A stretch of DNA of 64,000 nt from Picosynechococcus sp. PCC 7003 (GCF_001693255.1 NZ_CP016476.1:62001-126000); one strand, 5' to 3'; positions 42,394 to 51,495 are shown, counted from the stretch's first letter. The notes: generated from the sequence alone by a model not told the origin. Numbers and translations are program-made.

Positions 42394-42654
42394 ATGGAAG
42401 TCAACACCCAAGTAAGCAGGGACACTGAAAATAAAATCAATTTCATTCAAGCCCAAACACACCAAGATCTTTCTGAAATCCTTAAAAATGCCATTGAACT
42501 CTACTATCAAACCCTACAAACTCCCCAAAAAACACCCCTACAAATTTTAGAAGAGTCAGGCTTTATCGGTTGTGCCTCCGTTGAAAGTGATCTCTCAATC
42601 AATTACAAAAAAGTTCTCACAGAAGAATTAAGTAAAAAATATGATTATCGCTGA
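42394..42654 (+). CDS. antitoxin of a VapC module (CopG-like)
   Basis: The 86-residue protein from ATG 42394 has a short N-terminal DNA-binding-like segment, 'NTQVSRDTENKINFIQAQTHQDLSEILKNAIELYYQTLQ', fitting a ribbon-helix-helix fold. Its tail is rich in acidic residues. It overlaps the PIN toxin start by 14 bases, as in VapBC-type operons. The N-terminus is somewhat unlike standard CopG and the assignment rests partly on context. Confidence 0.65.
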   Translation: MEVNTQVSRDTENKINFIQAQTHQDLSEILKNAIELYYQTLQTPQKTPLQILEESGFIGCASVESDLSINYKKVLTEELSKKYDYR

Positions 42655-43057
42655 TACAGGATTTTGGTTGGCATTAAGTGATGATCAAGATCAATTTCAT
42701 CAAGCCGCTAAAAAAGCACTCCAGCAATACCCAGAACCATTAATCACAACTTGGTCAGTCATTACAGAAACCTGTCATTTACTCCTTGCTCGTAAGGGGG
42801 CATACGCACAGATTAAGTTCATGCAAGCCCTCAGTAATGGAGCCGCAGAGCTATTTTTACTGCAAACCCATCATCAGTCCCGAATTGTCGAACTCATGAC
42901 AAAATACGCCGATCTGCCGATGGATTTAGCCGATGCATCCCTTGTTATTCTTGCGGAGGAACTCGGACAGGGAAAAATCTTCTCTACAGACCAACGGGAT
43001 TTCGGCGTTTATCGCTGGAAAAATACGAAACCCTTCCAAAATCTTTTGATTCCTTAA
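42641..43057 (+). CDS. vapC: PIN-domain toxin (VapC-like)
   Basis: This complete 138-residue PIN protein has 'MIIADTGFWLALSDDQDQFH' with the first Asp, 'TWSVITETCHLLLARKG' with the Glu, and 'MDLADASLVILAEELGQGKIFSTDQRDFGVYRW' with the last two or three acidic residues. All four expected acidic positions are present, so it should be an active RNase. It overlaps its antitoxin gene and converges with a second vapBC on the other strand with a one-base gap. Confidence 0.85.
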   Translation: MIIADTGFWLALSDDQDQFHQAAKKALQQYPEPLITTWSVITETCHLLLARKGAYAQIKFMQALSNGAAELFLLQTHHQSRIVELMTKYADLPMDLADASLVILAEELGQGKIFSTDQRDFGVYRWKNTKPFQNLLIP

Positions 43058-43058
43058 A

Positions 43059-43454
43059 TCAAACCCAATTTTCTACCTTTAAGCCCGGAACCCGCTCAAA
43101 CTCCCGCACGTTATTCGTCACCAAAATACGATTTAAGCCTAGGCAATGGGCCGCAATTTGGGTATCTAAAATGCCGATAGGCGTGCCCTGGTGATTTAGA
43201 TGTGCTCGAAGTTCACCATAAATATGACTGGCTTGACGATCCCAGTCAAAGACATCTAAATAAGCGATAAAATCTTCAATAACCTGATAGTTTTTAGCAG
43301 GATTCATTGATTTTGCCGCCCCATACTCTAATTCCGCTAGAGTAATAATCGAGATCCCTAATTTGTGGGGCTCAATTTGTTCAAACTTTTCTAAAACTTG
43401 AGGCGGCTTTTCTTTGATGATGTAAATACAAATATTTGTATCCAACAAAAACAT
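43059..43454 (-). CDS. vapC: VapC-type PIN toxin
   Basis: The 131-residue protein has 'MFLLDTNICIYIIKEKP' (first Asp), 'ISIITLAELEYGA' (Glu), 'GILDTQIAAHCLGLNRILVTNNVREFERV' (later Asp and Asn) and 'GLKVENW', the classic VapC/FitB-type layout. It is preceded by a matching VapB gene whose stop lies immediately before its start. It appears intact and would cleave tRNA or other RNA when free of VapB. Confidence 0.92.
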   Translation of the reverse strand: MFLLDTNICIYIIKEKPPQVLEKFEQIEPHKLGISIITLAELEYGAAKSMNPAKNYQVIEDFIAYLDVFDWDRQASHIYGELRAHLNHQGTPIGILDTQIAAHCLGLNRILVTNNVREFERVPGLKVENWV

Positions 43455-43694
43455 CTAGAATAAGTCCTCCCGCTCTTGGGGCGGCTGGTCATCCCGTGTT
43501 TCCATAAAATCTGGCGTGGCACAAGGAGCATTGTCAAAAAAATCTCGCCAAGATCGCCGTTTCGGAGACAAAATTACGCGATCGCCTTCTTTATAAATAA
43601 AAACTTCCTTCCCCTCAAACCGAAACTCACGAGGCAACCGTACCGCCTGACTGTTGCCATTCATAAATAACTTTGCCGTTTTAGGTTGAGCCAT
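43455..43694 (-). CDS. vapB: VapB-type AbrB-fold antitoxin
   Basis: The 79-residue protein reads 'MAQPKTAKLFMNGNSQAVRLPREFRFEGKEVFIYKEGDRVILSP', the AbrB/SpoVT-type VapB DNA-binding domain, followed by a toxin-binding tail. It is directly followed by vapC. The 49-bp gap to the divergent helicase gene is AT-rich with GTATATAC at 43735-43742, a possible operator. VapBC autorepression could thus influence the helicase promoter. Confidence 0.92.
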   Translation of the reverse strand: MAQPKTAKLFMNGNSQAVRLPREFRFEGKEVFIYKEGDRVILSPKRRSWRDFFDNAPCATPDFMETRDDQPPQEREDLF

Positions 43695-43743
43695 ACTAGG
43701 GGTATTACACTCAGTAAAAGAATATATATTTCTAGTATATACA

Positions 43744-46700
43744 GTGAACTGTCTCCCCGACTACCCTTGGAAAATCAGCTACACCAGCGCTCAAGATAAC
43801 CCGATCGCCGATTTTTATATTCCAGCCCTAGAACGTTCGATCCAATACGACCGCAAATCAGGGTTTTTTAGTAGCGCGATTCTGAGCCATGTCGCCGCCG
43901 GACTGGGAACCCTGCTCAACCAAGACGGTCAAATTCGCCTGATCCTCGGTTGTCAACTCAATGCCCAAGATGTCGCCGCCATTAAAAAAGGTTATGAACT
44001 CCGAGCGGCGATCGCCCAACGATTAGACACAGACCTCACCCCTCCGAAAAACTTTGCCCAGCTCCACCACTTTGAAATTCTCAGTTGGCTCATCCAAGCC
44101 GGAAGGTTAGATATCCGCATTGCCCTTCCCCTCAAACAAAACGGCGATCCCCAACTATTAGAGGAAACCTTAGATTTCAATCACATCTTCCACGAAAAAG
44201 TTTGCATCTTTACTGATGCTGAGGGTAATCAACTCGTAACGAATGGATCTGCCAATGAATCCATTAGCGGCTGGGAACTCAATACCGAGTCATTTCAAGT
44301 ATTTAGTTCCTGGGAAGAAGAGAGAGAACGCCAAAGGGTACAGGAAGAAATCATCCGGTTTGAGCAACTCTGGACAAACCAAATGCCTAGGGTAAAAAGC
44401 TTTGCCATGCCCGAAGCAATCCGCGAAAAACTTTTACGCTATACACCCAAACAAAAGCCCCAATGGACACCCACCAAGGATTTTGATACTCGTCCTCTCC
44501 CTAAAGCGGCGGAAAGCATGAAGGTTAAAGCTCCTAGTGCTGAATATAAGCCCCTAAATCCCCAAGATGAAGACTTCCCGGATTCTTCTTGCTCCCCCGA
44601 TTCGAGGGCTGGGGGGCTACCAGATCAGCCCCTAAATCCCCATGCTGGGGACTTGAATACAACTACAGATACAAATTCCCCCCAAGTTGGGGAGCTAGGG
44701 GGGCAACTTCCAGAGGCAATCATCTTTGAACAGAAAATGCTCAAAAAATGGCAGAGCTTACCGACCCATGCAGGTTGCCTAAGTTATTGCCTTGATTCCA
44801 TACCAATTTCCCCCTGGCCCCATCAAATTAAAATCTTGCGTCATGTCGTAGAAAACTTCCCTTGTAGTTTCCTGATCGCCGATGAAGTCGGGCTGGGTAA
44901 AACTATTGAAACAGGCTTGATTTTGCGTTATTTACTCGTCTCTCAAAAAGCAAAACGAATTTTAATCCTTGCCCCCGCTAGCGTCCAACCCCAATGGCAT
45001 AGTGAGATGCGCGAGAAATTTAACCTGCACTTCTGGAGTTATAACAAAGGACAATTCACAGACCCCTACGGCGAACTCTGTCCCCCTAGCGAAAATCCTT
45101 GGAATACAAAAAATTTAGTTTTAGCCTCTAGTCATCTTGTGCGCCGCCAAGACCGAATGGAAGAATTACTCGCCGCACAACCCTGGGATGTGGTGATTAT
45201 TGATGAGGCCCATCATGCCCGCCGCAAGGCTCCCCAACAGCGAAAAGAAAAATTTAATCGCTTACTCCAACTCCTGCAACAGCTACGGGAACGCACAAAA
45301 AGCATAATGCTGCTCTCCGCAACACCCATGCAGATCGACCCGATCGAAGTCTTTGACCTGATCTCAGTTATTGGTCTAGAAGGTCACTGGAGCTATGGTG
45401 ATGTCTTCTGTGATTACTTCGCCTCCCTCGATAATCAACCCAATGAAAATCTACTGAAGTTCTGGCAGCAAATGACGGCGGACTACTTCAAGTATGGCGG
45501 TCAGTCCTGTCCTCGATTCCGGGCCTACCTCAATCAAAGCGATCGCCTGCTGGCTTCACGTCTCGACGACTTTTGGAGCGGCAAATATCCCACCATTAAC
45601 CTCCGGCAATATTTGAACGACACCAAATTTATGGAGCGTTCTAAGGAATATCTCAGTATCCACACCCCCCTCAAAGAGAAGATGTTTCGCCATACCCGCA
45701 ATACCCTCCGCGAGTATTACAAACGGGGCCTCCTCGAAAAGGACATTCCCCAAAGAGATGTCCAAGATCAGGCGATCGCCCTTGAACCCACCAAAGAAGC
45801 AGAACTCTATCGCCAAGTGAGTGACTATGTCCGAGATTTTTATCGACTTGCCCAAAAGGAAAATCGTAAAGCCCTTGGGTTTTTGATGACCCTGTACCGC
45901 AAACGATTGACCAGTTCTTTCTATGCCATTCGCGAATCTCTACAGCGTCGCCTAGATGCCCTAATGACCCAGCAAGGTAGTGGTTTGAGCGATGATGACT
46001 TACTCGAACTCGAAGACCAAGATGATGCCATCATTGACGGTCTTGAAAGTTTTATGGAGGAGATTCACCCCAAGGAAATCGAATACCTCGAAGACCTACT
46101 ACGCCAGTTTGAAAATACTGGAGAAGATACCAAATTTGCCCACCTGCTCACCATCCTCCGCCAAGAGTTCCAAAATCGCGATAGTGCCATCATCTTCACC
46201 CAATACACCGACACCCTGGACTTTCTGCGGGGAGAACTGCAGCAAATCTATGGCCCCCAGGTGGCTTGCTACTCCGGGCGCGGCGGTGAAAAACTAATCG
46301 ATGGCGAATGGCGGACTGTCTCCAAAGAACAAATCAAGCGGGAATTTCGCCAGGGGGAAATAAAAATTCTGCTCTGTACTGAATCCGCCAGTGAAGGGTT
46401 GAACCTGCAAACCTGCGGCGTATTGATTAACTACGATATGCCTTGGAACCCGATGCGTGTCGAACAGCGAATTGGCCGGATTGATCGCATCGGTCAAACT
46501 TTCCCCAGAGTCATCATTCACAACTTCTATTACGACGGCACCGTAGAAGCCAGAGTCTATCAGCGCCTCCGCGATCGCATCCATGCTTTTTCTTCCGTTG
46601 TCGGTACTCTGCAACCTATCTTGGCCAAAGTGCCCACCCTCATCGAACAGGCAACCATGAGCGCCGATCCCCAAGAGGAAGATGTTTTATTTTCTGAGTT

Positions 46701-47061
46701 TGACCACGCCCTAGATGCCCCGCCCTTGCAAGTCACCCTCGACGACATGGTGCAAATGGATGTGGAAGCCGACATCATGAGTATTCGCCAACCGCTGCCA
46801 CTTTCTCCCTTAGCTTGGCAGGATCTGGAACGGTGGCTCACCACCTCACCAAGCCTCAAGCAAGCCGGGATGATTTTTGAAGATAAAGGCAATCGCCAAT
46901 GGTCACTGACTCAAAAGTCAAAAACCGAAACAATTACATTTGATCCCAAAACCTTTGAAGAATATTCTTCTTCCCTCAGACTAATGAGCATTGGGGAGCC
47001 GTTGCTTCGGAACTTAATCCAAATTTGCCTAAAAGCTCAAAAAAATAGCCTCAGTATGTAG
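43744..47061 (+). CDS. PLD-nuclease and SNF2-type helicase of the defence locus
   Basis: The 1105-residue protein starts at GTG 43744. The N-terminus is a phospholipase D-like domain with 'FHEKVCIFTDAEGNQLVTNGSANES' (H150, K152). The helicase has Walker A 'ADEVGLGKTIETGLILRYLL' (GLGKT 384-388), 'VVIIDEAHHAR' (D487), 'LSATPMQ' and 'QRIGRIDRIGQ'. With the DUF499 ATPase and DUF1156 methyltransferase it completes a predicted restriction-like system. Residues about 269-321, between the two domains, are encoded by copies of the palindromic repeat found elsewhere in the locus ('KPLNPQDEDF', 'QPLNPHAGDL', 'SPQVGELGGQ'). Confidence 0.9.
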   Translation: MNCLPDYPWKISYTSAQDNPIADFYIPALERSIQYDRKSGFFSSAILSHVAAGLGTLLNQDGQIRLILGCQLNAQDVAAIKKGYELRAAIAQRLDTDLTPPKNFAQLHHFEILSWLIQAGRLDIRIALPLKQNGDPQLLEETLDFNHIFHEKVCIFTDAEGNQLVTNGSANESISGWELNTESFQVFSSWEEERERQRVQEEIIRFEQLWTNQMPRVKSFAMPEAIREKLLRYTPKQKPQWTPTKDFDTRPLPKAAESMKVKAPSAEYKPLNPQDEDFPDSSCSPDSRAGGLPDQPLNPHAGDLNTTTDTNSPQVGELGGQLPEAIIFEQKMLKKWQSLPTHAGCLSYCLDSIPISPWPHQIKILRHVVENFPCSFLIADEVGLGKTIETGLILRYLLVSQKAKRILILAPASVQPQWHSEMREKFNLHFWSYNKGQFTDPYGELCPPSENPWNTKNLVLASSHLVRRQDRMEELLAAQPWDVVIIDEAHHARRKAPQQRKEKFNRLLQLLQQLRERTKSIMLLSATPMQIDPIEVFDLISVIGLEGHWSYGDVFCDYFASLDNQPNENLLKFWQQMTADYFKYGGQSCPRFRAYLNQSDRLLASRLDDFWSGKYPTINLRQYLNDTKFMERSKEYLSIHTPLKEKMFRHTRNTLREYYKRGLLEKDIPQRDVQDQAIALEPTKEAELYRQVSDYVRDFYRLAQKENRKALGFLMTLYRKRLTSSFYAIRESLQRRLDALMTQQGSGLSDDDLLELEDQDDAIIDGLESFMEEIHPKEIEYLEDLLRQFENTGEDTKFAHLLTILRQEFQNRDSAIIFTQYTDTLDFLRGELQQIYGPQVACYSGRGGEKLIDGEWRTVSKEQIKREFRQGEIKILLCTESASEGLNLQTCGVLINYDMPWNPMRVEQRIGRIDRIGQTFPRVIIHNFYYDGTVEARVYQRLRDRIHAFSSVVGTLQPILAKVPTLIEQATMSADPQEEDVLFSEFDHALDAPPLQVTLDDMVQMDVEADIMSIRQPLPLSPLAWQDLERWLTTSPSLKQAGMIFEDKGNRQWSLTQKSKTETITFDPKTFEEYSSSLRLMSIGEPLLRNLIQICLKAQKNSLSM
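44548..44706 (+). repeat. palindromic repeat inserted in frame inside the helicase gene
   Basis: The sequence carries 'CCCCTAAATCCCC' twice, 'CCCCCGATTCGAGGGCTGGGG' and 'CCCCCCAAGTTGGGGAGCTA'. This is the same family as 37411, 37894 and 40917, but diverged. The reading frame of the PLD-helicase gene runs through it without a stop. Confidence 0.85.
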
Positions 47062-47225
47062 AAATGACTTATCACTCGTGCTATATTATCCGCACGTGGT
47101 TATCTTGTCATTCAAACCACTGATTTAGTAGATGAGCTAGAAAAAAATCGTTTTTCCTTTAGAAGCTGCACAGATCGCAAGGTCTTCTTGTGTCTGTCTG
47201 TAACTAAAAAAGAGGAAAAACCAGT

Positions 47226-47681
47226 ATGTCTCTACTAAATCTCCAGTTCCGCGCCATCGCTGCCCGTCTCCAAGTTTTAGACAATTCACATCCCGATCTC
47301 GCCTTCCCCAAGGTTAGTAACTTGGTACAGACCCATCTCTCTTGGGAACTCGAAAAGGCGATCGCCAAGCGTCAGGATCCAGAAGACCCCCATACTTTTT
47401 GGGATCTGCTTAAAATTGATGCGGTTCTCTGTCTGGAAAATCAGATGGGCGAAAAGATCCGGGTCGGTGTATGTCTAGTACCCAATGAGTTCCAAGCTTA
47501 CAAAACTTTGAACAAGGCTAATCAAGCCGCCTATTTTCAGGTGCGTCGCCAGTTAGGGATTCAAGCTTACTGGGTACTGTGCCTAGATCCAAAGCACTTC
47601 CCTAACCAAAACCAATGGGTTGATTTCCTTTACAGAGAAATTGACCTTCAACAGAAGAGTTGTCGTCTGATTTTTGTGTAA
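47226..47681 (+). CDS. hypothetical protein
   Basis: I do not recognise this 151-residue protein ('MSLLNLQFRAIAARLQVLDNSHPDLAFPKVSNLVQTHLSWEL...'). The stretch 'FWDLLKIDAVLCLENQMGEKIRVGVCLVPNEF' looks like a beta-sheet core with acidic residues, loosely reminiscent of small PD-(D/E)XK folds; this is speculation. It lies 164 bases after the helicase and ends at a strong hairpin, so it may be the last gene of the plus-strand locus. The 164-base gap has no gene I can support. Confidence 0.55.
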   Translation: MSLLNLQFRAIAARLQVLDNSHPDLAFPKVSNLVQTHLSWELEKAIAKRQDPEDPHTFWDLLKIDAVLCLENQMGEKIRVGVCLVPNEFQAYKTLNKANQAAYFQVRRQLGIQAYWVLCLDPKHFPNQNQWVDFLYREIDLQQKSCRLIFV

Positions 47682-47695
47682 AACCCCTGACAGAT

Positions 47696-47738
47696 AGGGA
47701 GAGAGAGCATAAAATCAATTATTTCGTTCTCTCTCCCT
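47696..47738. terminator. hairpin between convergent genes
   Basis: AGGGAGAGAGAGC pairs with GTTCTCTCTCCCT across a 17-base loop; 12 of 13 positions match and the other is a wobble pair. It sits between the plus-strand gene ending at 47681 and the minus-strand gene ending at 47793, and likely terminates both. Confidence 0.65.
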
Positions 47739-47792
47739 CCTCAAAAATTCTTGCTGCTGCACCCCATCCAGAATTTGGTCTAGGTTGACGCC

Positions 47793-48620
47793 TCAAAAAC
47801 GTTTTGGCGTAAAAGTAGCCCTTCTTTTCCACCACCAGTTACCAGGCCACCACCAGGGGGAGCGTTGGGCCTGGATGAGATACTGCACCTGCTCATTAAG
47901 CCTTTCTATCTGCATTTGATATTCTCGGTCATTGAGGCTTTGGGTCTGGATTAGGTGATCAAACTGTTCCTGGAGGCTGGCTATTTGCTTAATAACATCC
48001 CTAGCCATTATTTGTTCTGCTTGTAGTTTTTCCGTCGCCGCCTGAATAGACAAAATCAACTCTTGAATAGACTGGTAACCATCGAGGCATTTCAATAATT
48101 CAAGAATGTGGGCTTCGACATCAACTAGTGCCTCGTATTTATGATCTAGCGCCGAAATCAGATTTTCTGCGGCCTCTAATGTTTGATTTGTTTTGGCAAA
48201 ATCAACCTTGTACTCTCGCTGTTTTTGCGTCAAAGTATTGAGGGATTCTAGATAGCGATCGCCTGTTTCTTTTTGCGATTCTAGTTGGGAGTGGGTCTTT
48301 TCTGCCTGGTTAATGATCTCCTTAAGTTCCTGAAATATGGCCTGGGCTTTGGCTGTTCCAGAGCTGAGTTCCTGTAAGCGATTTTGACCGCGCTCTTGGT
48401 GGTCATGCAAAGCCTCGTTGGCTGATTTTAGGGTCTGTCGTGCGGCTGCGATTTCTGCCATCACCTGCTGAATCTCATCCCGATCCCAAGCTGCCTCTAA
48501 TAAATTTTCAGCCTTAGTGATCGCGTGCTTCAACATTTTTTCCAGTTCACCCAATGCCATTAAGGTATCGTTATCCTTGAGGACTGCTGGATGATTGTGT
48601 GTCATATTTTGAGGATTCAT
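47793..48620 (-). CDS. coiled-coil protein linked to the RelE-helicase gene
   Basis: This 275-residue protein is nearly all helix, with long heptad-rich stretches ('LQELSSGTAKAQAIFQELKEIINQAEKTHSQLESQ', 'ALVDVEAHILELLKCLDGYQSIQELILSIQ'). It ends in a tryptophan-rich, basic segment ('RSPWWWPGNWWWKRRATF') that could touch a membrane or nucleic acid. No enzyme motif is visible. It starts 7 bases after the RelE-helicase stop, so the two are one transcript. I would guess a structural or sensor partner of the helicase. Confidence 0.75.
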   Translation of the reverse strand: MNPQNMTHNHPAVLKDNDTLMALGELEKMLKHAITKAENLLEAAWDRDEIQQVMAEIAAARQTLKSANEALHDHQERGQNRLQELSSGTAKAQAIFQELKEIINQAEKTHSQLESQKETGDRYLESLNTLTQKQREYKVDFAKTNQTLEAAENLISALDHKYEALVDVEAHILELLKCLDGYQSIQELILSIQAATEKLQAEQIMARDVIKQIASLQEQFDHLIQTQSLNDREYQMQIERLNEQVQYLIQAQRSPWWWPGNWWWKRRATFTPKRF

Positions 48621-48627
48621 AATCGGG

Positions 48628-51009
48628 TTAATTTCCTTGTGTATAAACGTTGTCTTGGGATTTGAGAATCTTTACTAAAGCTGTGATCAGATTGCCTTCG
48701 GCTTGAGCAATCTCCGGCAGGGGCAGATGTTCAGGATAGGGGATCTGCCGCATTTGAAATCTAAGTCTTGCCGCTTCAACAAATAGATTCACAGCCTCAA
48801 GATCATGGGCGATCGCCTCCATAACCCTGTCACATTCAGTTGGTTGAGTATCTTTGAGGGTTGTTATCCTGCGTGCCCCATCCCAATAATGCCCCATGGC
48901 CCGGAGGAGAAGACTTTGGAGTAAAGGATTGGCCTTTTCTGCGTTCAAAATTGCTAACTTTGCCTTGAGCTCCTCTAAGGATCGTTCCTGTAACCGCAGG
49001 ATCATCTCCCGCTCAAGCTCGCTGCGTTCTTCCCCCTTAAAGTTGATTTGATCGAGGACTTCATACATATCCCGATAAAGAAGCACCGACTCCAATTGCA
49101 AAGCATCGAGAATGTATTGACGAATGATATTTTTTTTCTGCAAAGCAAGAATCAATTCATCATCTTCTGCTTGTAGCCAGTGGATTAAATTATCAATGGC
49201 TGGCTCATTTTTACAATCAATCAGCTCACAGACCGATGATAAATTCGGTAGATACTGTAGAAGGAGTTGATATTGTGCTTCAGTAATGACAATCACGAGC
49301 TGAGAACGGGTTCTGGTCAAAAGTGTATACCATTGCCACCAATCCTCTGAGGTTGGTTCTGGTGTGGTCGTTTTAAAAGCATTAAAAACCACAGATGTAT
49401 CAAATTCTCGTCCCTTCACCTCATGGACATTGAGAAATTCTAATTGATCGTTATATTTCGATTGATAGGTTTCAGCATATAAAACCTTAACCCGACTAAC
49501 AAGTTTATAGATCAATGATTTACTTGCTTCAATGGCCTTAGTTTTCCGTCCCAAAGATTGACAAAGCTTTTCTAAAAAGCCTTCTGCCTCTGATGAGGAC
49601 GGATATTTAATCAGCTTTACCTTCTCGCCTACTTTGTAGGCATAGTCAGCCTCAGTCGGTTGATAAGGACAGCGCGCGTTATTTTGTCTCGCATTCTCTA
49701 ATACTGGTGCTAAGAATAAATTACTAAATTCAAGAATGCGTTTTGAATTGCGGAAACACTTCCAATCCGGTTCCTGCACATTAACGAGTCCCAAGGCACC
49801 CCAATCAAAATCAACTGGCATAATTCTTTGATTGAGATCACCCAGCAACCACAGATAGGTCGGTTGACCGGCTTCCTGCCAACCGCGACAGAGCTTTTTA
49901 ATCGCCTCTAATTCACTCAGCAGATAATCTTGAGACTCATCAATAATTACGGTGATACCGACTCTATCCTTAGTTGGAAGCGTGACCGGAGTTTGCTCCC
50001 ATTGTTCACAGAGCCGAGTCGCAATATCTGAGCGGGATAATTTATTAATATCTTTGCATGCTTGGTCCCACCATTCCGGAGAAATTCGTTTGAGTACCTC
50101 GATTCGATCAGCATTTTCTTGGTAGACCGTATTTTTGGTTTGATCCGAGTCCGGTTTTAGAACAAAAGATTGATAAAGAATCAGATCTCTTTGTCTGATG
50201 CCCTGAAAATTCAGGCCAGCTTGGGACTGTTCAGCCCTTTGGGCCAGATCTTGAAGGATTTTTAGCTCCTCATCCGAGGATAACATCGAGGATTCGCTCT
50301 CTGGAGAGGCATGTTTGACCCAGTCTTGAAACGTGCCATAGAAAAATCCCTGGGACATATCCGAAGGAATAGATTGCAGGCAATGGAATTCTTTAACCTC
50401 TTCGAGTAAGCTCTGGGGCAAAAGAAAAAGGACATTCCAGCCCATTTTGTATAGATCGCAGGCCCGTAGTGCGGCAGTGACCGTTTTTCCTGTGCCTGGG
50501 GGACTTTGGGTAATATGGGCGAAGAAACCAATCCGTGGATTTTCTCCATAGTGGCTCACTGCTGTATGTTGACCAATTTGATCGCTCGTCAATTTTTGGG
50601 CTTGGGTCATCACCGGGCTGTAATTATAGCCTCCGTTTAGAAAGAAAGACCAAGCGATGTCCTTTTCTCCATTCCAAGTGTAGGCGGGTTCTCGAGGCAG
50701 TGCTTTAATATCAATGTCATAGGTATCATCGTTACGCTGCGCGGCATACAGAATCCGGATCGAACCATCCTCTTGATTTAAAATCCAAATCAACCGCAGA
50801 GAACTACCACCCCCTAGATCAAGGCGCGATCGCCAATGGTCTGCACAACCTCCGCCTGAAAAGTGAATTGTATTAGGAAAATTACTATCATCGGGCGTTT
50901 CTGTAAGCCGCTCAAATAAGCGTTCAGGCACTTTCAGGGAACCTGTGCTCTGTAAATTACGTAAATCTTGAATGGCTTGGCGCGTCAGTTGTATTTGTCG
51001 CATTTCCAT
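48628..51009 (-). CDS. RelE-like domain fused to an SF1 (UvrD-like) helicase
   Basis: Of 793 residues, the first ~95 resemble a RelE/ParE toxin fold ('LTRQAIQDLRNLQ', 'FSGGGCADHWRSRLDLGGGSSLRLIWILNQEDGSIRILYAAQRNDDTYD'). A superfamily 1 helicase follows: Walker A 'SPPGTGKT' (169-176), 'GITVIIDESQDYLLSE', 'LWLLGDLNQRIMP' and, near 550, 'LLTRTRSQLVIVI'. The last ~200 residues are helical and of unknown type. Conserved RelE-type basic and aromatic residues are present but activity is unproven. A toxin fold fused to a helicase next to a coiled-coil protein suggests a sensor-effector in defence. The start could also be M3 at 51003. Confidence 0.8.
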   Translation of the reverse strand: MEMRQIQLTRQAIQDLRNLQSTGSLKVPERLFERLTETPDDSNFPNTIHFSGGGCADHWRSRLDLGGGSSLRLIWILNQEDGSIRILYAAQRNDDTYDIDIKALPREPAYTWNGEKDIAWSFFLNGGYNYSPVMTQAQKLTSDQIGQHTAVSHYGENPRIGFFAHITQSPPGTGKTVTAALRACDLYKMGWNVLFLLPQSLLEEVKEFHCLQSIPSDMSQGFFYGTFQDWVKHASPESESSMLSSDEELKILQDLAQRAEQSQAGLNFQGIRQRDLILYQSFVLKPDSDQTKNTVYQENADRIEVLKRISPEWWDQACKDINKLSRSDIATRLCEQWEQTPVTLPTKDRVGITVIIDESQDYLLSELEAIKKLCRGWQEAGQPTYLWLLGDLNQRIMPVDFDWGALGLVNVQEPDWKCFRNSKRILEFSNLFLAPVLENARQNNARCPYQPTEADYAYKVGEKVKLIKYPSSSEAEGFLEKLCQSLGRKTKAIEASKSLIYKLVSRVKVLYAETYQSKYNDQLEFLNVHEVKGREFDTSVVFNAFKTTTPEPTSEDWWQWYTLLTRTRSQLVIVITEAQYQLLLQYLPNLSSVCELIDCKNEPAIDNLIHWLQAEDDELILALQKKNIIRQYILDALQLESVLLYRDMYEVLDQINFKGEERSELEREMILRLQERSLEELKAKLAILNAEKANPLLQSLLLRAMGHYWDGARRITTLKDTQPTECDRVMEAIAHDLEAVNLFVEAARLRFQMRQIPYPEHLPLPEIAQAEGNLITALVKILKSQDNVYTQGN

Positions 51010-51087
51010 TGACCTCGATCAAACTCATAAAGTTCATAAAATTCATTTCACCCGAAAGACTCCCAAGTCAGTCGAGCATAGTTTGGT

Positions 51088-51495
51088 TTAGCTCCAATCC
51101 GGTTTATTTTCCCGAGCGCGACTAATCGCCATACCGTTATCAATGCCGACCACCAATGGTGTGACCACAGAACCAACAGCAAAGGCATTAGCAAAAGCTT
51201 CTTCTGGATCTTCACTGCCTGCGCCAATCACAAATCCCAATGTGCCTAAACAGGCAAAGGTAACCCAAAATGCTTTCCAGCGACGAGTGTAAACGTAAGC
51301 CCCCAGAGGAATAAATAGCGCCCATAAAACCACTACCCAAATCTTTTTCTGGGCTAACTTTTCTAGGGAAGTTTGAGGTTGAAGACTATTGCCAGAAAGA
51401 ATATCTTGTCTGAGTTTAGAATATTCTTCGTCACTAATTAAGTTTTCGTCCCGTAGTATCTGTAGTTCTTGGAGTTGTTGGCGTTTATCATTCAT
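51088..51495 (-). CDS. SHOCT-domain membrane protein
   Basis: The 135-residue protein begins with a SHOCT motif ('LQELQILRDENLISDEEYSKLRQDIL', residues 7-32). Two predicted transmembrane segments follow, at about 52-70 and 73-93 ('IWVVVLWALFIPLGAYVY', 'AFWVTFACLGTLGFVIGAG'), and a small tail. SHOCT modules often sit at the ends of phage-response or oligomerising membrane proteins. It lies 78 bases upstream of the RelE-helicase gene on the same strand and may belong to that unit. Confidence 0.78.
   Translation of the reverse strand: MNDKRQQLQELQILRDENLISDEEYSKLRQDILSGNSLQPQTSLEKLAQKKIWVVVLWALFIPLGAYVYTRRWKAFWVTFACLGTLGFVIGAGSEDPEEAFANAFAVGSVVTPLVVGIDNGMAISRARENKPDWS

Noticed and set aside
47062-47225. 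Open stretch LSARGYLVIQTTDLVDELEKNRF after the helicase
   Set aside because: It could be a gene fragment, but it has no start codon and no match I can name.
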